Positions 34,578 to 46,739 of a stretch of DNA of 64,000 bases are shown in pieces. The stretch covers positions 186,001-250,000 of the forward strand of contig JADNRY010000072.1 in assembly GCA_015501585.1 (NCBI GenBank), written 5' to 3'. The notes beneath the pieces were generated by a model. The model did not search any database. It was not told the DNA's origin and saw only the letters and a list, made by a program, of their open reading frames with translations. Source of the DNA: Rhodocollybia butyracea. Lineage: Eukaryota > Basidiomycota > Agaricomycetes > Agaricales > Omphalotaceae. The translations under genes were made by a program, and so were the position numbers. The stretch's first letter is position 1. Every line of letters starts with the position of its first letter.

Positions 34578-37110
34578 ATGAAGGCAAACGTGAAGGGCAA
34601 TAACCATCTTGCGTCAGGCGAATACGCAATTGTCAATGTCGTGTACTTAAACTGTCCGACTGTTGCAAAACCGAACGACGCGAACACTAGTCTGGTTGCT
34701 AGTCCATATCGCGACCGGAAGGTCTGTATCTATTGATTCCTTCGATTTTGTGAATGCCTGATTCAAGTTCCCATTTTTTCAGTGGAAGGTAACCCAGCTG
34801 CCTAACCGAACATATACGTTGGCAAATCATGACAATGGACGTTTCGCCGCCGCCCACGATCTCAGGCAGGATGCCATGCTTGGTTGCTCCGATACGGAAT
34901 TCCAGTTTCGTATTACACCAGTACCAAGACAAAACAAGCAGTTCTTGTATGACCTGTTTTTTATGCCTGTCTTGTAGAACTGAATGGTCGCAAGGATATC
35001 AACAACTGGCCACCCCCGATTTTATTGGGGATTCGGTTCTGACTCTCAGACGGCAATTGTGAGTATGAATTATCAGCTAAGAGCCTTGCATCGGAGATGC
35101 CAGTTGATCTTGCTATCGGTAGGTTGAGCTTGATGATAATCCTGAGAATCGGAATAACTGGTGGACGTTTGAATCTGAGTCACCTTCAGTCGCTTCAGAT
35201 ATAATCCCAGGTTTGTCGAGTTCTAACGCACAGGAGCTACCTCAGTCGGAGAAGGAGATGAACACGGAACATGTATGTGGATCCCAATATTTCGTCTACA
35301 GTTGATTTAAACGGTCAATGCAGTTACCAGAAGCAGTTAATGATTCCCACCTTGTGAGTACGCAGGCTGCTTAAGTTTTGAGTACACCTAAGTTGATCTT
35401 TGTTCAGGTTAGTGCACGGGCATTCATATTGATGGAAGATATTTGTCGAATTCTAATGCATAGGAGCTACCTCAGTCACGTTCAGAAGCACCACCCATCC
35501 AAACGGAGGAAATGAACACGGACAATGTACGTGGGTGGATCCCAGCGTGCCAGCTTGTAGAGTTCTAACACACTGGAACTACCTCAGTCAGGTCCAGACG
35601 TGCCACCCATCCGAACAGAGGAGGAGGTGAACCCGGAGTATGTACGTGGATCCCAGCATGCCAGCTTGCAGAGTTTTAACACACACACATATATAAGCTA
35701 CCTCAGTCACGCCCAGATGTGCCACCTATCCAAGTGAACCCAGAACATGTACGTGCATCCCAGAATTCCAGCTCCAGTTGACTCCAGCTGATTCAACACG
35801 ACTACTACAGCTACGACGCACGGTTCCCCTCAGGCAACCAGAGTCACAGGAGGAACTCGAAGGTGAAGAAAGTTGGCAACGCAGTGCATGGCATCAATTG
35901 GTGATCTCGGGTCACCTCAGCCACGTCCGGAAGTGCCACCCATCCAAATGGAGATGAACGAGGTAAAATTGCGGGAATTACGAGGATTGCCAGATATTCG
36001 TGGTGAAATTGGAACTGCCAGATATTCGTCAAATTCTAATGCACGAGAATCACCTCAGTCGCGTCCCGCAGCCCACAAATGGGCACAAAGGAGGTGAAAA
36101 CGCAGGTACGTAGATCCCATTCCGGCTTCACTGGCTGATGTAACACGGTTACGACAGGCGGTTCCCTCCTGGGGAGACTTAGAGCAAGAATTAGAGGGCG
36201 ACGGTTGGCGACAAAGTGACATGGCTTCACGTGGTTCTTTTGGAGAGATGCGTGTTCCGACTGGCCGTTGGGTGGGCAGGAGTTCCAGTCCGTTGGAGTT
36301 ATCAATTACTGGGGAACATCTGCGAGTGAGCATTCCGTAACCTTGAACGTCGTTGACTCTAACATAAATACTGCTAGGGCGGAATTTGTTTGTTTAATTT
36401 CTTCTTAGTGGTTCAATTTTGCCTGATCCCTGTACTCTAGCTCCCGGAAACACTGTCTTCGACAACTTACCTGACCGCTTTGCAGACATTCATATTAATG
36501 CCAGCAATTTGGCGAATTATCACGCACAGGAGTCGCCTCAACCACGTCCAGAAGTGTCACATATCCGAATGAGGATGAATGAGATGAAAATGCAACATGT
36601 ACGTGGATCCCAGCGTGCCGGCTTCAACTGATTTAACACACACTAACACAGTTGCGACAAATCGCTCCCGGCCGCTGGCAAGAGGAGCTACAGCATGAAT
36701 CAGGAAGAGAAGATTGGCCACAAAGCGACATGGCATCAGCTGGCTTTTTCGGAGACTTCGGAGACATGCTTGGTCCGAATAGCCGTCGAATGCAGGACAG
36801 GAGTCCTGGTTTGATGGAGTCACCATTTACGGGGAAACGTTCACTAGTGAGCATTCCGCAACCTTGAGCATCGTTTCCTCTGACAGAAATACTGCTAGGG
36901 CGGGATTTGTTTGTTTAATTTCCTCTTATGGTTTAAAACTTTGTCTGATGCTTTACTCGAGATCCTGGAAGCATTGTCAGTTCTTCTAATGACAATGTTA
37001 GCAATATCTGGGGCCGGGACGGGTCTGAAGCCCGCAGCCCAGGTGACTTGTGGGCCGAGCGCAGACCCGGGGCCATGCTCTCAAGATCCCCTTGGATGGC
37101 ATCAAGGTGA
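34578..37110 (+). CDS. I66-like beta-trefoil plus amplified linker exons plus DM9-like repeats
   Basis: Exons 34578-34721, 34783-34946, 34995-35058 and 35123-35272 encode the trefoil (SGEYAIVNVVYLNCP, WKVTQLPNRTYTLANHDNG, RFYWGFGSDSQ, NNWWTFES) and run directly into a GLSSSNAQELPQ linker. Further phase-0 exons follow: 35324-35353, 35561-35641 (ELPQSGPDVPPI), about 35698-35748 (LPQSRPDVPPIQ), 35812-35902, about 36159-36326, then a 10-nt microexon plus the exon ending 36598, an exon from about 36652 to 36847, a 10-nt microexon, and the last exon, which gives GGIYPGSIV, VSNIWGRDG and ends at TGA 37110. The linker copy 35408-35526 is 119 nt instead of 123 and would shift the frame unless skipped. 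Middle exon borders are uncertain, so activity is unsure. The two ends match the sister gene at 20858 closely. No signal peptide. Confidence 0.55.
35220..36598 (+). repeat. Amplified linker exons (ELPQxRPEVPPI type)
   Basis: At least six copies of a linker exon, most ending in a GTACGTGGATCCCA-type donor region, are spread here: ends at about 35272, 35526, 35641, 35748, 36105 and 36598, with another degraded copy near 35910-35970. The sister at 20.9 kb has three and the 26-28 kb gene has one. Confidence 0.7.
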
Positions 37111-37359
37111 AAAGTCTCGAAGGAGGGGCGCTAGAAGAAGGGCGCTAGAAGATTATCTACTAGTCTCCCCGGGGAGACTCGTTATACACCGACAATTCAT
37201 ACAGATATGTGCATTGAACTTACATGTAACATAGCAGTAAATATGCTTACAAGGAATATGTCCTGTTTAATTCTCCGTCTCGAAGTCGAGGTCTACTTCC
37301 ACGGTACAGACAGTGATGTGCCCCCAATGTCCAGCCGGAGCGGGAATAGCCATCGCGAA

Positions 37360-37413
37360 GGCAAAAGTGAATGATCATGATGCATTATTGAATCATGATC
37401 ATTTACTTTTGCC
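37360..37413. repeat. Near-perfect 22-bp inverted repeat
   Basis: GGCAAAAGTGAATGATCATGAT pairs with ATCATGATCATTTACTTTTGCC (one mismatch) around a 10-base loop. It lies in the 3' flank of the trefoil/DM9 gene at 34.6 kb, beyond where similarity to the sister stops. Confidence 0.75.
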
Positions 37414-37810
37414 CTCAGCCGTCTGTGATATTATTCCGTTTGTGACATAGCCTAGTTTCATGAAAATACACACACAGAGCTCTTTGGTGATGCGAATTCA
37501 CAAGAGCTCTAGCAAGCTCAGCCTGAGTTTTTCATCATTCGTCATTATTTTTCAGGCTGTCCGGAGAGCTAATGAGTGTTTTAAAAAGCACAAGAAGTGT
37601 GTGAAATGAAAGAGAGGACCTCTACTCTATGCCAGTGTAAAGGTCAAAGTAATAAACCAAAGGGATAAGTGAGGATGGCAAATCCGCTAAGAGACTCAGT
37701 AATTAAGTCGCAACATGCTAAGGAGCAGATTTTTCTATTACGGGGTACGAGCGGGCCAAAAATAATGAGAACATTGAGAAGTATTAACCATCTTGGTCTC
37801 GCAGCGGACA

Positions 37811-37960
37811 AATCCGGATTTGAACCGGAGACCTTTCGGAAACATGTCTTGATAATGCAAAGCGAACGTGGTAACCCCAACACCATATGTTTAATAAGAT
37901 ATTATTCGCATGCGGGATTGATAGCCTGTTCCGACGGCCGATGCTAGTTCTACTGAGCAC
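37811..37960 (-). repeat. tRNA-like repeat, copy 1
   Basis: On the minus strand a D-arm-like TGGTGTTGGGGTTACCACG and a T-arm-like CCGGTTCAAATCCGG are spaced as in a tRNA with extra bases in the anticodon arm, most like tRNA-Val. The acceptor 5' half is missing, so it is not a working tRNA. About 70 bases upstream on this strand (CGG-AACAGGCTATC...CATATGG) are shared with copy 2. Confidence 0.45.
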
Positions 37961-38180
37961 TAGAGCAACGAAATAATAAACCAGTGTAGTGCATACTGGG
38001 TGTGCGGCCAGTGGAAATGCGCGAAACCAGTTCAAAGCGTTGAAATTTTACCTAGAGGTAGTTTGACGCCGGCCACACATATCGTACATGTTGGAGCAGA
38101 GATTATATTCATGCCTCGGAGGCGGGACAACTTCCGTTTCCGTGCCAGACCTTGCGGGACCTTCAAGTAATTTTTACAAA

Positions 38181-38310
38181 ATGGAAACCAGAGTTGAACC
38201 GGAGACATGGGAAGCGTGATAACCCCTACACCATATGGCCAATACCGTGTTATGGCATGTCGGCTGGATAGCCTGTTCTGGCCGCCAATGGAGATATGTT
38301 TTGCTACCGT
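38181..38310 (-). repeat. tRNA-like repeat, copy 2
   Basis: TGGTGTAGGGGTTATCACG and CCGGTTCAACTCTGG are present with a shortened anticodon arm. The 5' leader on the minus strand matches copy 1. Internal A-box and B-box words are recognisable. Confidence 0.45.
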
Positions 38311-38639
38311 TCTGCGGAGTACTGGAGAGGGAGAGTGAGAGAGTGACTAAAGGATCACAGTGTCCTTGATACCAGGCGTGCAGGTAGAAGTGCACCCTAT
38401 GTATGCCAGCTGACCTCTATTTCCACATTGAATATTGACTGTGAACTCGGAAAGATGACCGTATACACTGTGAATACTCATATGGGAGAACTTCGATTCC
38501 AGTCTTTTATGGGGTTTATAGGAGACATGGAGATACACGTACAGTAATCGGTGGCCATTCTCCAGGGTTGCAGATTCGACGAACTTTGATTTCTTATGAG
38601 TTAAGCCACATTCTTCTTCATGGTACTTCCTCCTTGGTG

Positions 38640-39799
38640 TACTCGGTTGCATAATACTTGAAAGTCCTAACGAAAGTCCTAACGATGCTAGATTTCTTCG
38701 GGAAGCCCATTCTAGGTCAATATGACACGACGTCGCGTCGAGGTTAGTAGAAGCACCTTTTACATCGAAAACCAGACTAAGGATCAAGTGAACTTTGGAT
38801 CGCGCATATTCATGAGCCCTATCTTGCGTGATAAGGCTCAGATTTTTGGTGTGCAGTGCACCTTTCTTCACGTAGAGTAAGTATCTCGAGAGGAATCTGC
38901 TACCCCGTGACTGAAAGAGACGCAGTCGTTGTTGACTAAGAGAAGGTGGCCGAGCTTCAACAAAGCGGGGATAAGAAGAACGGGGAGGTGTAAGTAGAAT
39001 CATTGAACCAACGGTGCCTGTTAGAACCTAGAATTCGTCCAATCGGGCCTCGGTACACGAGTAACTATGTGGCTATTCGGCGATGTGTGCCGCGGTAGGT
39101 GTAAAAGATTGAATCAGAGGTGAGGAGCATCGCCTTGAAGCTCAGAGGAGGAATGGACTCCTCTGATGAAAAGAAGAGCTTTAGGTGTGTAATTTGACTG
39201 CGAGATATCCATCGCAATCGGGTAAGTACTGGCCTTGGACAGCGAGAAGTATGTGATGTTACGCCGCCAATCTTCGCCTAGTAGGATGTACGTGGTCACC
39301 GGTACTGACGCGGACGATGCGTATTTTCTTTGATCTACGCGCCCAGCTATTGTCCGTCAACGTACGCGCGCTAAGCGCTGATGAGCGGCGAAACACGTTA
39401 TCCGCGGAACGCAAGCTCCGTCTATTTGTTTGAGTCATTAATTTCTTTATTTGCTACTACCATCTTGAAGCATGAAGCTGAAGCTTTGAAGACCCGGTGG
39501 TACCCATGGCCATAGATCTGCAATCTGGAGCTCGAGATGGAGAATGAGTCAGGAGCGCAGCTTCTAGGTCTACAGTTTATCAATCTTGATTCTTCTGTGA
39601 CTTGATTTACTCCTGGAGCTTGCGAGGATCTTCAGAACTTGAGGAGAAACAAAAGTCGTGGCGTGAAGAAGAATGACTCGGTCGTCGGCGTATGAATTGA
39701 GTTTCGTGGGAACGCTCCATTTATAACTGATGTCGCTCACCAACTTCTATTTGGCAACTCCAACAAACTAGCAAGTATCAACGTTGCTGATACCGGCAA
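38640..39799 (+). repeat. REX1-unit upstream block, copy E
   Basis: It shares landmarks with the blocks at 17.3, 7.1 and 46.7 kb, such as 'gagatatccatcgcaa', 'cttgaagctcagaggaggaa', 'gcgctaagcgctgatg' and 'gctccgtctatttgtttgagt'. A 218-codon open frame on the minus strand (39003-38347) overlaps it but has a stop in the homologous block at 17.4 kb. Confidence 0.55.
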
Positions 39800-41140
39800 G
39801 TGCCCGAAGCTCGTTATTTTCATAAATGGCGTATGGAGTTCTTTAACTTTCCATCCGACCCGAAACCGAAACGACAAGAGCTCACAAGAGTTTGTATAGT
39901 CGATTATGATACCCAGTTCGTTGTATATGACCATAAAGTCAAGCCCTCCAAACCTGCCATTGATTATCCTACCCGGGTGAGTGCCCAAAATTGATAAATC
40001 TAAACTTTCATAACTAATGCATCATCGTCTCTCACATGCACAGATGGTCCCGGAATAATAGCTGAATCGCTCGCGACAGCAACAACCACGTTTTCCGAAG
40101 CCCACAAAAAGCCACTTCCGTTTCCTCTCCTTCTCCGCCGCTAACACCGATTCTCCCGGGACACTGGCTCGAATCCAATCTCAAAGCACTCATAATCGCA
40201 TTTTGCGTTGACAACACCTCGACCTCGTGAACGCCCACTGAAATTTGAAACCTGGTCTCGCCTGCTCACGAAAAAATGGCGCGTACGCGAAATACGAGTG
40301 GCCACGACCCAGAGGAAGATGTACGCACGACGATGGAGCTTGTACAGGGAATATAGAGAGTTCAATGCCGATATGGATGGGTTGTTTGAGAGGGAGAGCT
40401 GTTAAAAGGTCGTCGTCTTGGGCTGCGGGCACCAATGGAGAGAAGATACGGGCTGCGACGATCTATCATGGCAATCCGGGATGGTGCATGGTAGTCGAGT
40501 CTCATGAATTTTGTGCTCGTCAGGCTGATGGGGCTAGCGGGTACCAGAGGATGTGAGTGGAAAGTGCTCCGTAAGGTTTTGTACTGATCATTGCTGTTGG
40601 TAGGGGTAGCTGGTGCTAATCCTTCTGATGGCATTCTTGCTGGTGCTACCGCACCTCCGCCTCCAACAGAGCCTACACCCGGACTTCATTCCTTCACACT
40701 CATCGAAATCTCTACTACCTCCACTATCTACTCGTCCCTCCCCTCCCATCCTGCCCTACTCATATTCAACAGACACTCTGACCCTGTCGGATGTCGGAGC
40801 TGAACAAAAGAAAGGTAGCGTTTGAAGCAGCGATTCCGAAGGGATTGCCTACGGAGAAATTGGGTGAGGGCGAGGGATGGACGGGTGCGGATATGAGTGG
40901 TTTGGAAGAGGCGGTGGAGCTTGCGGATTGTTCTTAGGCGTGAAAGGGTAGATGGCCCTGTGGTGATGTGTGGCAGTCCCTTCGAAGACGTTTTGATTTT
41001 CCCTTTCGTACTTCTACGCAGGAAGGACTTGATATTCTTTCCGTATTCGTGATCACGCTTGCTCAAGGACTGCCTTCTGGATACATCCTTGCTTATACTG
41101 TAAAGTGAATGCGGTAGTGTTGCAGCGAAATATCCTCTAT
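39800..41140 (+). pseudogene. REX1-like RNA exonuclease fragment, copy E
   Basis: This copy best shows the N-terminal edge of the retained part: PKPKRQELTRVCIVDYDTQ and VKPSKPAIDYPTR, the stretch that follows the ExoI motif in REX1-type enzymes. Downstream come SESLAT near 40060, TKKWRVRE near 40275, GHDPEEDVRTTMELV near 40300, IYHGNPG near 40460, and STIYSSLPSHPALLIFNRHS near 40720. ExoI is absent, about 60 bases are missing around GEFKADMEG, and several frameshifts are present. The tail to about 41695 matches copy C. Confidence 0.65.
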
Positions 41141-42593
41141 CGATACCCATCGACAGACTAAGTTAGGACTACCGTACGCTGTAATATTCCCCTTATTTCA
41201 TTTTAATATCCTCTAGATTGACTTCATTATCTTACCTTTCCTTCCTTCCCGTAGCTACTGCGAGCAGGGTAATCTTCGCGGTGTAGTGTTTCCGCGTATG
41301 ATTACTGGAGAGAAATAGTGGCGCTGTGGGAGAGGTTGCGTCGCTGCTTTTGGATAAGTGATTTTTGCTGCAATTCTCTTTCCGGGCTTTGACTGGGTCT
41401 CGGTCTTAGACAATACAATATGCTATGGGGTCACCACCATGTCATTGTCTGATTCACAGCTCCGGCCTTCCTGAGCCCGCGTCGACGGCAAGTGCAGCCG
41501 CATTACTGGCATACAGCGCGCTACTCGGGAATCTTCAGCCACTTAAACGGCTTGTTTGGGAATAATAAGGTTCAATACCAGAATGGTGATTGGGGGCTTT
41601 GTGAGTACTGAAAAGAGTAACCGTCTACATTCGCCCGTCGTCAGTGTTCCTGTATTGCAGACTTGGATGAGCATCTGCAGGCGGGGGTGCTTCAGTGGCG
41701 ACTCCCAAACAAAACACTGTACGATCTCCGGCTGAGATTCCTCCAATTTGGGTCAGGCTATTAATTCCGGGCCCGCATATATGCAGTTATGGAAATGTAC
41801 ATACTGATCCTGTAGAACCGCAAGTTCTACTAGGGGTACTTATACCGGGGCCTTGGAGTCCCATTTCGGCATTCAAAATCGGTCACATTCAACAGCTCTC
41901 CAGAAGAAAGGAGAATTTTTCTGGGAACAAGGAACATCAGGTCAAAGCATAAGTATAAGAATGACGGTTTCCCGTTTTTCTCCAACAAACTAGGACACTT
42001 GGACCATGGAAAGTTCAGCTCAGTTTGCTGAGAGCTATGGCATATGTTTGATGTCAGTAATCCCCAAGATAGTAGTGCTGATGATTATATATGGTATGTT
42101 CCTTGTTCGTAATTTAAGTCAAGTTTCATGACTTATTGGTTTCTCTTAGGCATATTTGTGCTGGGAACATGCATTACAATCAAGCCTCTGATGTGTGTAT
42201 TCAAATTCAGTCGAAGGTCATTTTTTTTCTGATTTTCTACACTGGACATCCGCCAGAAAACCCAAAATATCCTTGTTTATTTGCTTGATTTTGGGTTTTT
42301 ATCTCCTTTACTTGGAATATGATGGACATTACAACGATGGGTTTTAACTCGTTTCTGACATGAGGATATTGGTAACATCTGAGCTTATGATACGAGGCGT
42401 CCACCTTGTACATTGATACTCCAACTGCAATGTGAGCGATCTCAGTGATAATACTGAGAAAAAAAGTTTTCAGCAGCTCTTTAATACTTATGCTAAATCC
42501 TGATAATCAGGATGACCACTGGCAGGCACTATATATAGTGAGTACATTAATAAAGCACTATTCCTGTGGATATCATCAGGCTAGGAGTGTCAT
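41141..42593. other. REX1-unit tail, then gene-free DNA
   Basis: 41141-41695 is the tail shared with copy C. From 41700 to 42593 only short ORFs are seen. The CHAT gene ends, reading leftward, at 42594. Confidence 0.4.
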
Positions 42594-45500
42594 TTACAGT
42601 CCTAAATGAACGAATGGTATCCATCTCAAAAAGTGCTTCACCCCTATCGACTCTCTCAACTTGCCAACTGCATAATGCAACGCGTAAGATGACTTTGCAC
42701 TATCCCACCCACCCTCCTTCATATGCCGATAAAAATGCTCTGCTACAAAAGTTGCATCATCATCTCCAATAGCCCAGAGCGATGCTACAACATTCTGAAA
42801 GCCAGCCATAAGCATTCCTGCTGCTAAATGCACTGCCTCCTCTGGTAGCATCTCGTTGCTTGCTGCTGTTCGGCATGCTGATAAGTAGGCTAGCTGTGTG
42901 TGGGTGAATGACTTCTTCATGAGATCAGCTAGCTCCAGACTTTTGTCCTGAAGAAGAAATGCACTTTTCAAGGGATTTTGCATATCCTGTTCACCATGAC
43001 ATGCAAAGTGGACCCAATTGTGCGTCTCTATTCCCTTCAATACAGCATCTGTAGTCCCCTCCAAATCATTGAGCCAAGTAAGATTTGGTTCTATACTTTG
43101 TAACACCTCAACTTCTTTGACTGTAGATGGTAGCTCTTCAGCATTCGGAGTATTTGGCTGGGAAACAGCCAATAGCCGGGGAACAGAATTTGATTCCTGC
43201 GACTCAGAGGTGGAGTGGTGTTCTTGAGCAGAAAGAAGCGCTGTGATGCTTGGGGTATAAGAGGAAACAGCATAGTCAAAAATGCTTTCCCCTCCAGTAC
43301 TCTTGTACATTCCAGCAGCATGCAATGGCAGAAAAGTCAAGGGACCACTAGGGCACCATGTAATGTGCGGCAATCTACCATCATCAAGTCGATGCAACTT
43401 GATGCATAAGCTTTATTAGAAACATAGTTTGATTAGTAGTGAAGATACTCACTTTATCTCCAAAAGCCATTAAGATGGGATGTACAACATTTTTCCACAA
43501 AATAGCCAAGATGGAGCGAAGCCTGCCAGTGAAAGTGGACTGCGAGAATCCACGACACCTTGTTCTGACCTTCCTTGCTTCCAAGTCACTAATGAAGGTG
43601 GACACCATTTCTTTGGCTTCGATCTCTGAAAAGGCTTCCAAGGAAATCCCCACTGGCTCCGTTTGCCAAGGAACAATAGCTTGCATCACACCGCTCGTTG
43701 CAGACATTGATGAAGACAATGGGACCGCTTCGAGTAGCAGCAAACAAGGTCGAGAAATCTTTTGTAAGCTGGAATTGGTTAGCTTGGGATACTGGGTTGA
43801 TCTGATCTGCTAGAGTTTTATATCTTTCAGCAAGCCTTCTCTTTTCTTGCTCTTTCAAGTCATTTACTCCAAATGCAAAAGCAGCTAGCTGCTGCGCATA
43901 CTCCTCCCGGGACATGCCATCGGGTTCGTCATCTGGTATTACTGTTAGTGCCAAAGCGGACATCACCTGTATAACCAGTGTAGGATCTGACATTTGTTGG
44001 TGTGAGTCCATGCTCTGCAACTGTGTTGTGACCAACTTGAGCTCCTCAGCCCATGGTCCATCCGAAACTGGTTGGCGAAACTGTTGAATTTGACCCCAAA
44101 TGATGCAGCGGCCTTTTTCCGCCCATTCCAGAGCAAGTTTCAGGTCCCCTGCCTTTATCGCAAGTCCTACAGCATCGCTGAGGAACATGTGGATATATTT
44201 TGTGTCCCCATAGCGCTGGTCTATGCTGTTTCCAATCCACACGACGTCTGGAATGAGTTTGAAGACATATTTAAATGCGGCTAGCCCTGCCTGAATCCCG
44301 TCTACTTCTGCACGAAGTTGTGCATGACCTAAGGCGCAGATGAACTGCTCTACCACTGGCTTCGAGGAATGTTTGGATCCCTCCTCGAGGACACTTAGAG
44401 CTTCATTCCTGTCTGATGGTACTGTACCAATATCTTTATAGCGCAACAGCAAGCTTTGAGCAAGCTCGAAGCACAACTTGGGAAGGTCATGGCCTATGAG
44501 CAGGCCTTGGATAGCGCGACGACCAAGTTGAATTGACCGATCAAGGTCCTTTCTAAGTTCGGATAATGTTGAGTTAATGTCAGGTTAAAATAGACAAACG
44601 CCCTTGCTTACCCTGCGACTTCTTGGCTCACTTTCAATTTAATAATTTGGTATTTTCTCTTCAAGGCGGTAGAAAGACAAAACATCAACATTGAAGTGGG
44701 ACCACTATGCCATCGGGAGATGGCTTCTTCAATGAATCCAATTGCTTCCTCAATGCCTTGCACTTCAGAAGAAGAAAAAAGGATTGCTTGTGCAAGGTTG
44801 TGAAGACGAGGTGGCCTTGCCGGATTATCGAGGGCCGTAAGTGAAACCGCTTTGCGCAGGACTTTGATTGACTTCTCCAGAGCTGATTCCCGGTGTGAAA
44901 TTCCATAAAGCCGGAGTAATGCACTGCCATATGTGGCAAGGATTAATGCTTCTGAACGATGACCCTCGGGTGTACCAGAGATGGCCATTTTCAGTTGGTT
45001 CACTGCTAATTCAAGGTCACTGAGGTGCTGGAAATGCTCGAAACGTCGGTGATATGCTGTGCCCAGAGAGCAATGGTATATGAATTTGTCTTCCTTCTTG
45101 AGCTACAAACATTTATCAGTTGCATCTACAACAGCCTGAGGACATAAACTGACTAAACTCACCTTTATATGGTGTAAAGCGTTATAATGAGTAGTGAGTG
45201 CTTCATCAAGATCTGCGGCCTTCCCAAGAAGCTCAAACCGCGATTGAAGAGCATTTCCGAGACCATTGAGAACACTTGGATATCTTTCATCCCTCGCATC
45301 AAGTAGTTGAACAGATTTTCTCTGAGTCGCTACTGCAACTTCCAGGTCATCTGGAAGCCCCCTTTGCTCAAAGCGAATGAGGCAACAAGCTCCGTAGGTA
45401 TTCATTGCCTCTATCACAGTGGAGTCAAGCTCAGTCGAGCCTTTAAGGGTAACAACAGCTTCATCTAAATCTTCTGTTTTCCCGTGTTCTTGGAACTGAT

Positions 45501-46337
45501 AGAGTAGCGTGGATCCGAGTACTTTCAGAATCTGAGCACGTATGGTGCTCGACGTAGATGGATTGGTTCCATTCATGAATGCCATTCTGAATGTGAGGAA
45601 AATTGGCTTGTGATGGATGGAATCCCAGGCCATTTTCATAGATTTGGCAATGTCATTTTGAACAAATGCTAGCGCGTTTCTCTTTTCTTCTTCTGGTAAG
45701 ATTGAGAGCCCACCAATAAAACTTTCCAGGCTCTGGACCAGATCGTCCTGGTTCATTGACCGAGTAAATCGCTGAGATAGCAATCGACCAATGGTGAAGA
45801 GTCCATTAGATCTCTCCGCTGAATTGTCAAGATCTAAGGCTTCTTTGCAAGCCTGTATGGCAGCATTGAGGTCATCTGAATCCCTTGTGTGCTCGAAGCG
45901 GAGAGTCAAACAACCTGCCAATTGGCGTAGGGCATTACACACGCCCTCGCTATCCCCCATCTCGCTGAAACTAATAATATCGTTAGGAAACAAACGATAT
46001 TTGATTATCACAGGAATCATAACCGACCCGTTACTCGCATTCTTAAGCAATCCGATCGCAGGGTTAAGGGCTTCAATATCCCCCGTCTTTATGAATTCCT
46101 GCATGTGGAGAGCCGAAGTTTCAAGCTTATCTTGTGGGCTCATCCTACTAATCCTAGATGATAGATCACGAGCAGCAATCTGCGGGTCGAAATTATCATC
46201 GTCCCAAACATCCCAGGAATAGGATGCGAGGCTGATAAGGACTTTGTCAAACATATCGGAAGGAAGAGTCGAGAGTCTCAATGCTAGCCTCACAGCTCTG
46301 GACTCGGACGTTGTTTCTGGATCTTGAGCTATTGTAT
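42594..46337 (-). CDS. TPR-CHAT domain protein with an apparent 1-nt frameshift
   Basis: Visible exons are 46337-45163, 45102-44612, 44552-43453 and 43397-42594, giving about 1190 residues. The N-terminal two thirds are TPR-like helical repeats (ADLDEALTTHYNAL, SDLELAVNQLKMAI). The C-terminus is a CHAT caspase-like peptidase: LPHITWCPSGPLTFLPLHAAG, HFACHGEQ with the catalytic His, YLSACRTA with the catalytic Cys, VVASLWAIGD and a final WIPFVH. Such proteins are abundant in agaricomycetes and are linked by analogy to proteolytic signalling and self/non-self responses. Within exon 3, near 43690, NVCNERCDA must shift by one base to continue as IVPWQTEPVGIS. This is either a real mutation or an assembly error. 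The first exon is uncertain: an ATG at 46392 is followed by a possible donor, but its phase does not fit. Confidence 0.8.
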
Positions 46338-46739
46338 CTGCCTAGGGGCCAAAGTTAATGTAGTAATGGATATTGTACGAGATACACACCATCTCGATGA
46401 TGAGTTAGGCTGATGGCTTCTGGGGGCTTTGTGGTTCCTTTATATCATAACCGGTAACGCCAGCCAGCCGGCCAGTGGCTACCCCAATCTCAACTTGCAT
46501 AGCCAATAAGGCTGTACTAGTGCTACCATAATAGAACGCGCGTAAAACCACCTGGTTTTATCCTCGCTAGTGTCACATTGTAACATCGACAATGTGAGAA
46601 GCCTAGTGCAGAGTGCAGACTACTATTGAAACCCTTCCTGAGACTGCTCGAGTACAACAAAACTGTTCCATTAGCACAACACGCTGTTGGTTATTGGTTC
46701 ACAGCTTAGGATAGATGAAATCAACTACTCCCTCAGGTA
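46338..46739. other. 5' flank of the CHAT gene
   Basis: Presumed promoter and first exon region of the CHAT gene (ATG candidate 46392 minus). No other feature is seen. Confidence 0.35.

Noticed and set aside
37811..37889. Functional tRNA gene
   Set aside because: The acceptor 5' half does not pair with the 3' half and the anticodon arm is irregular.
38347..39003. 218-codon open frame on the minus strand
   Set aside because: It overlaps the REX1-unit upstream block. The homologous block at 17.4 kb has a stop in the same frame, and no domain is recognisable.
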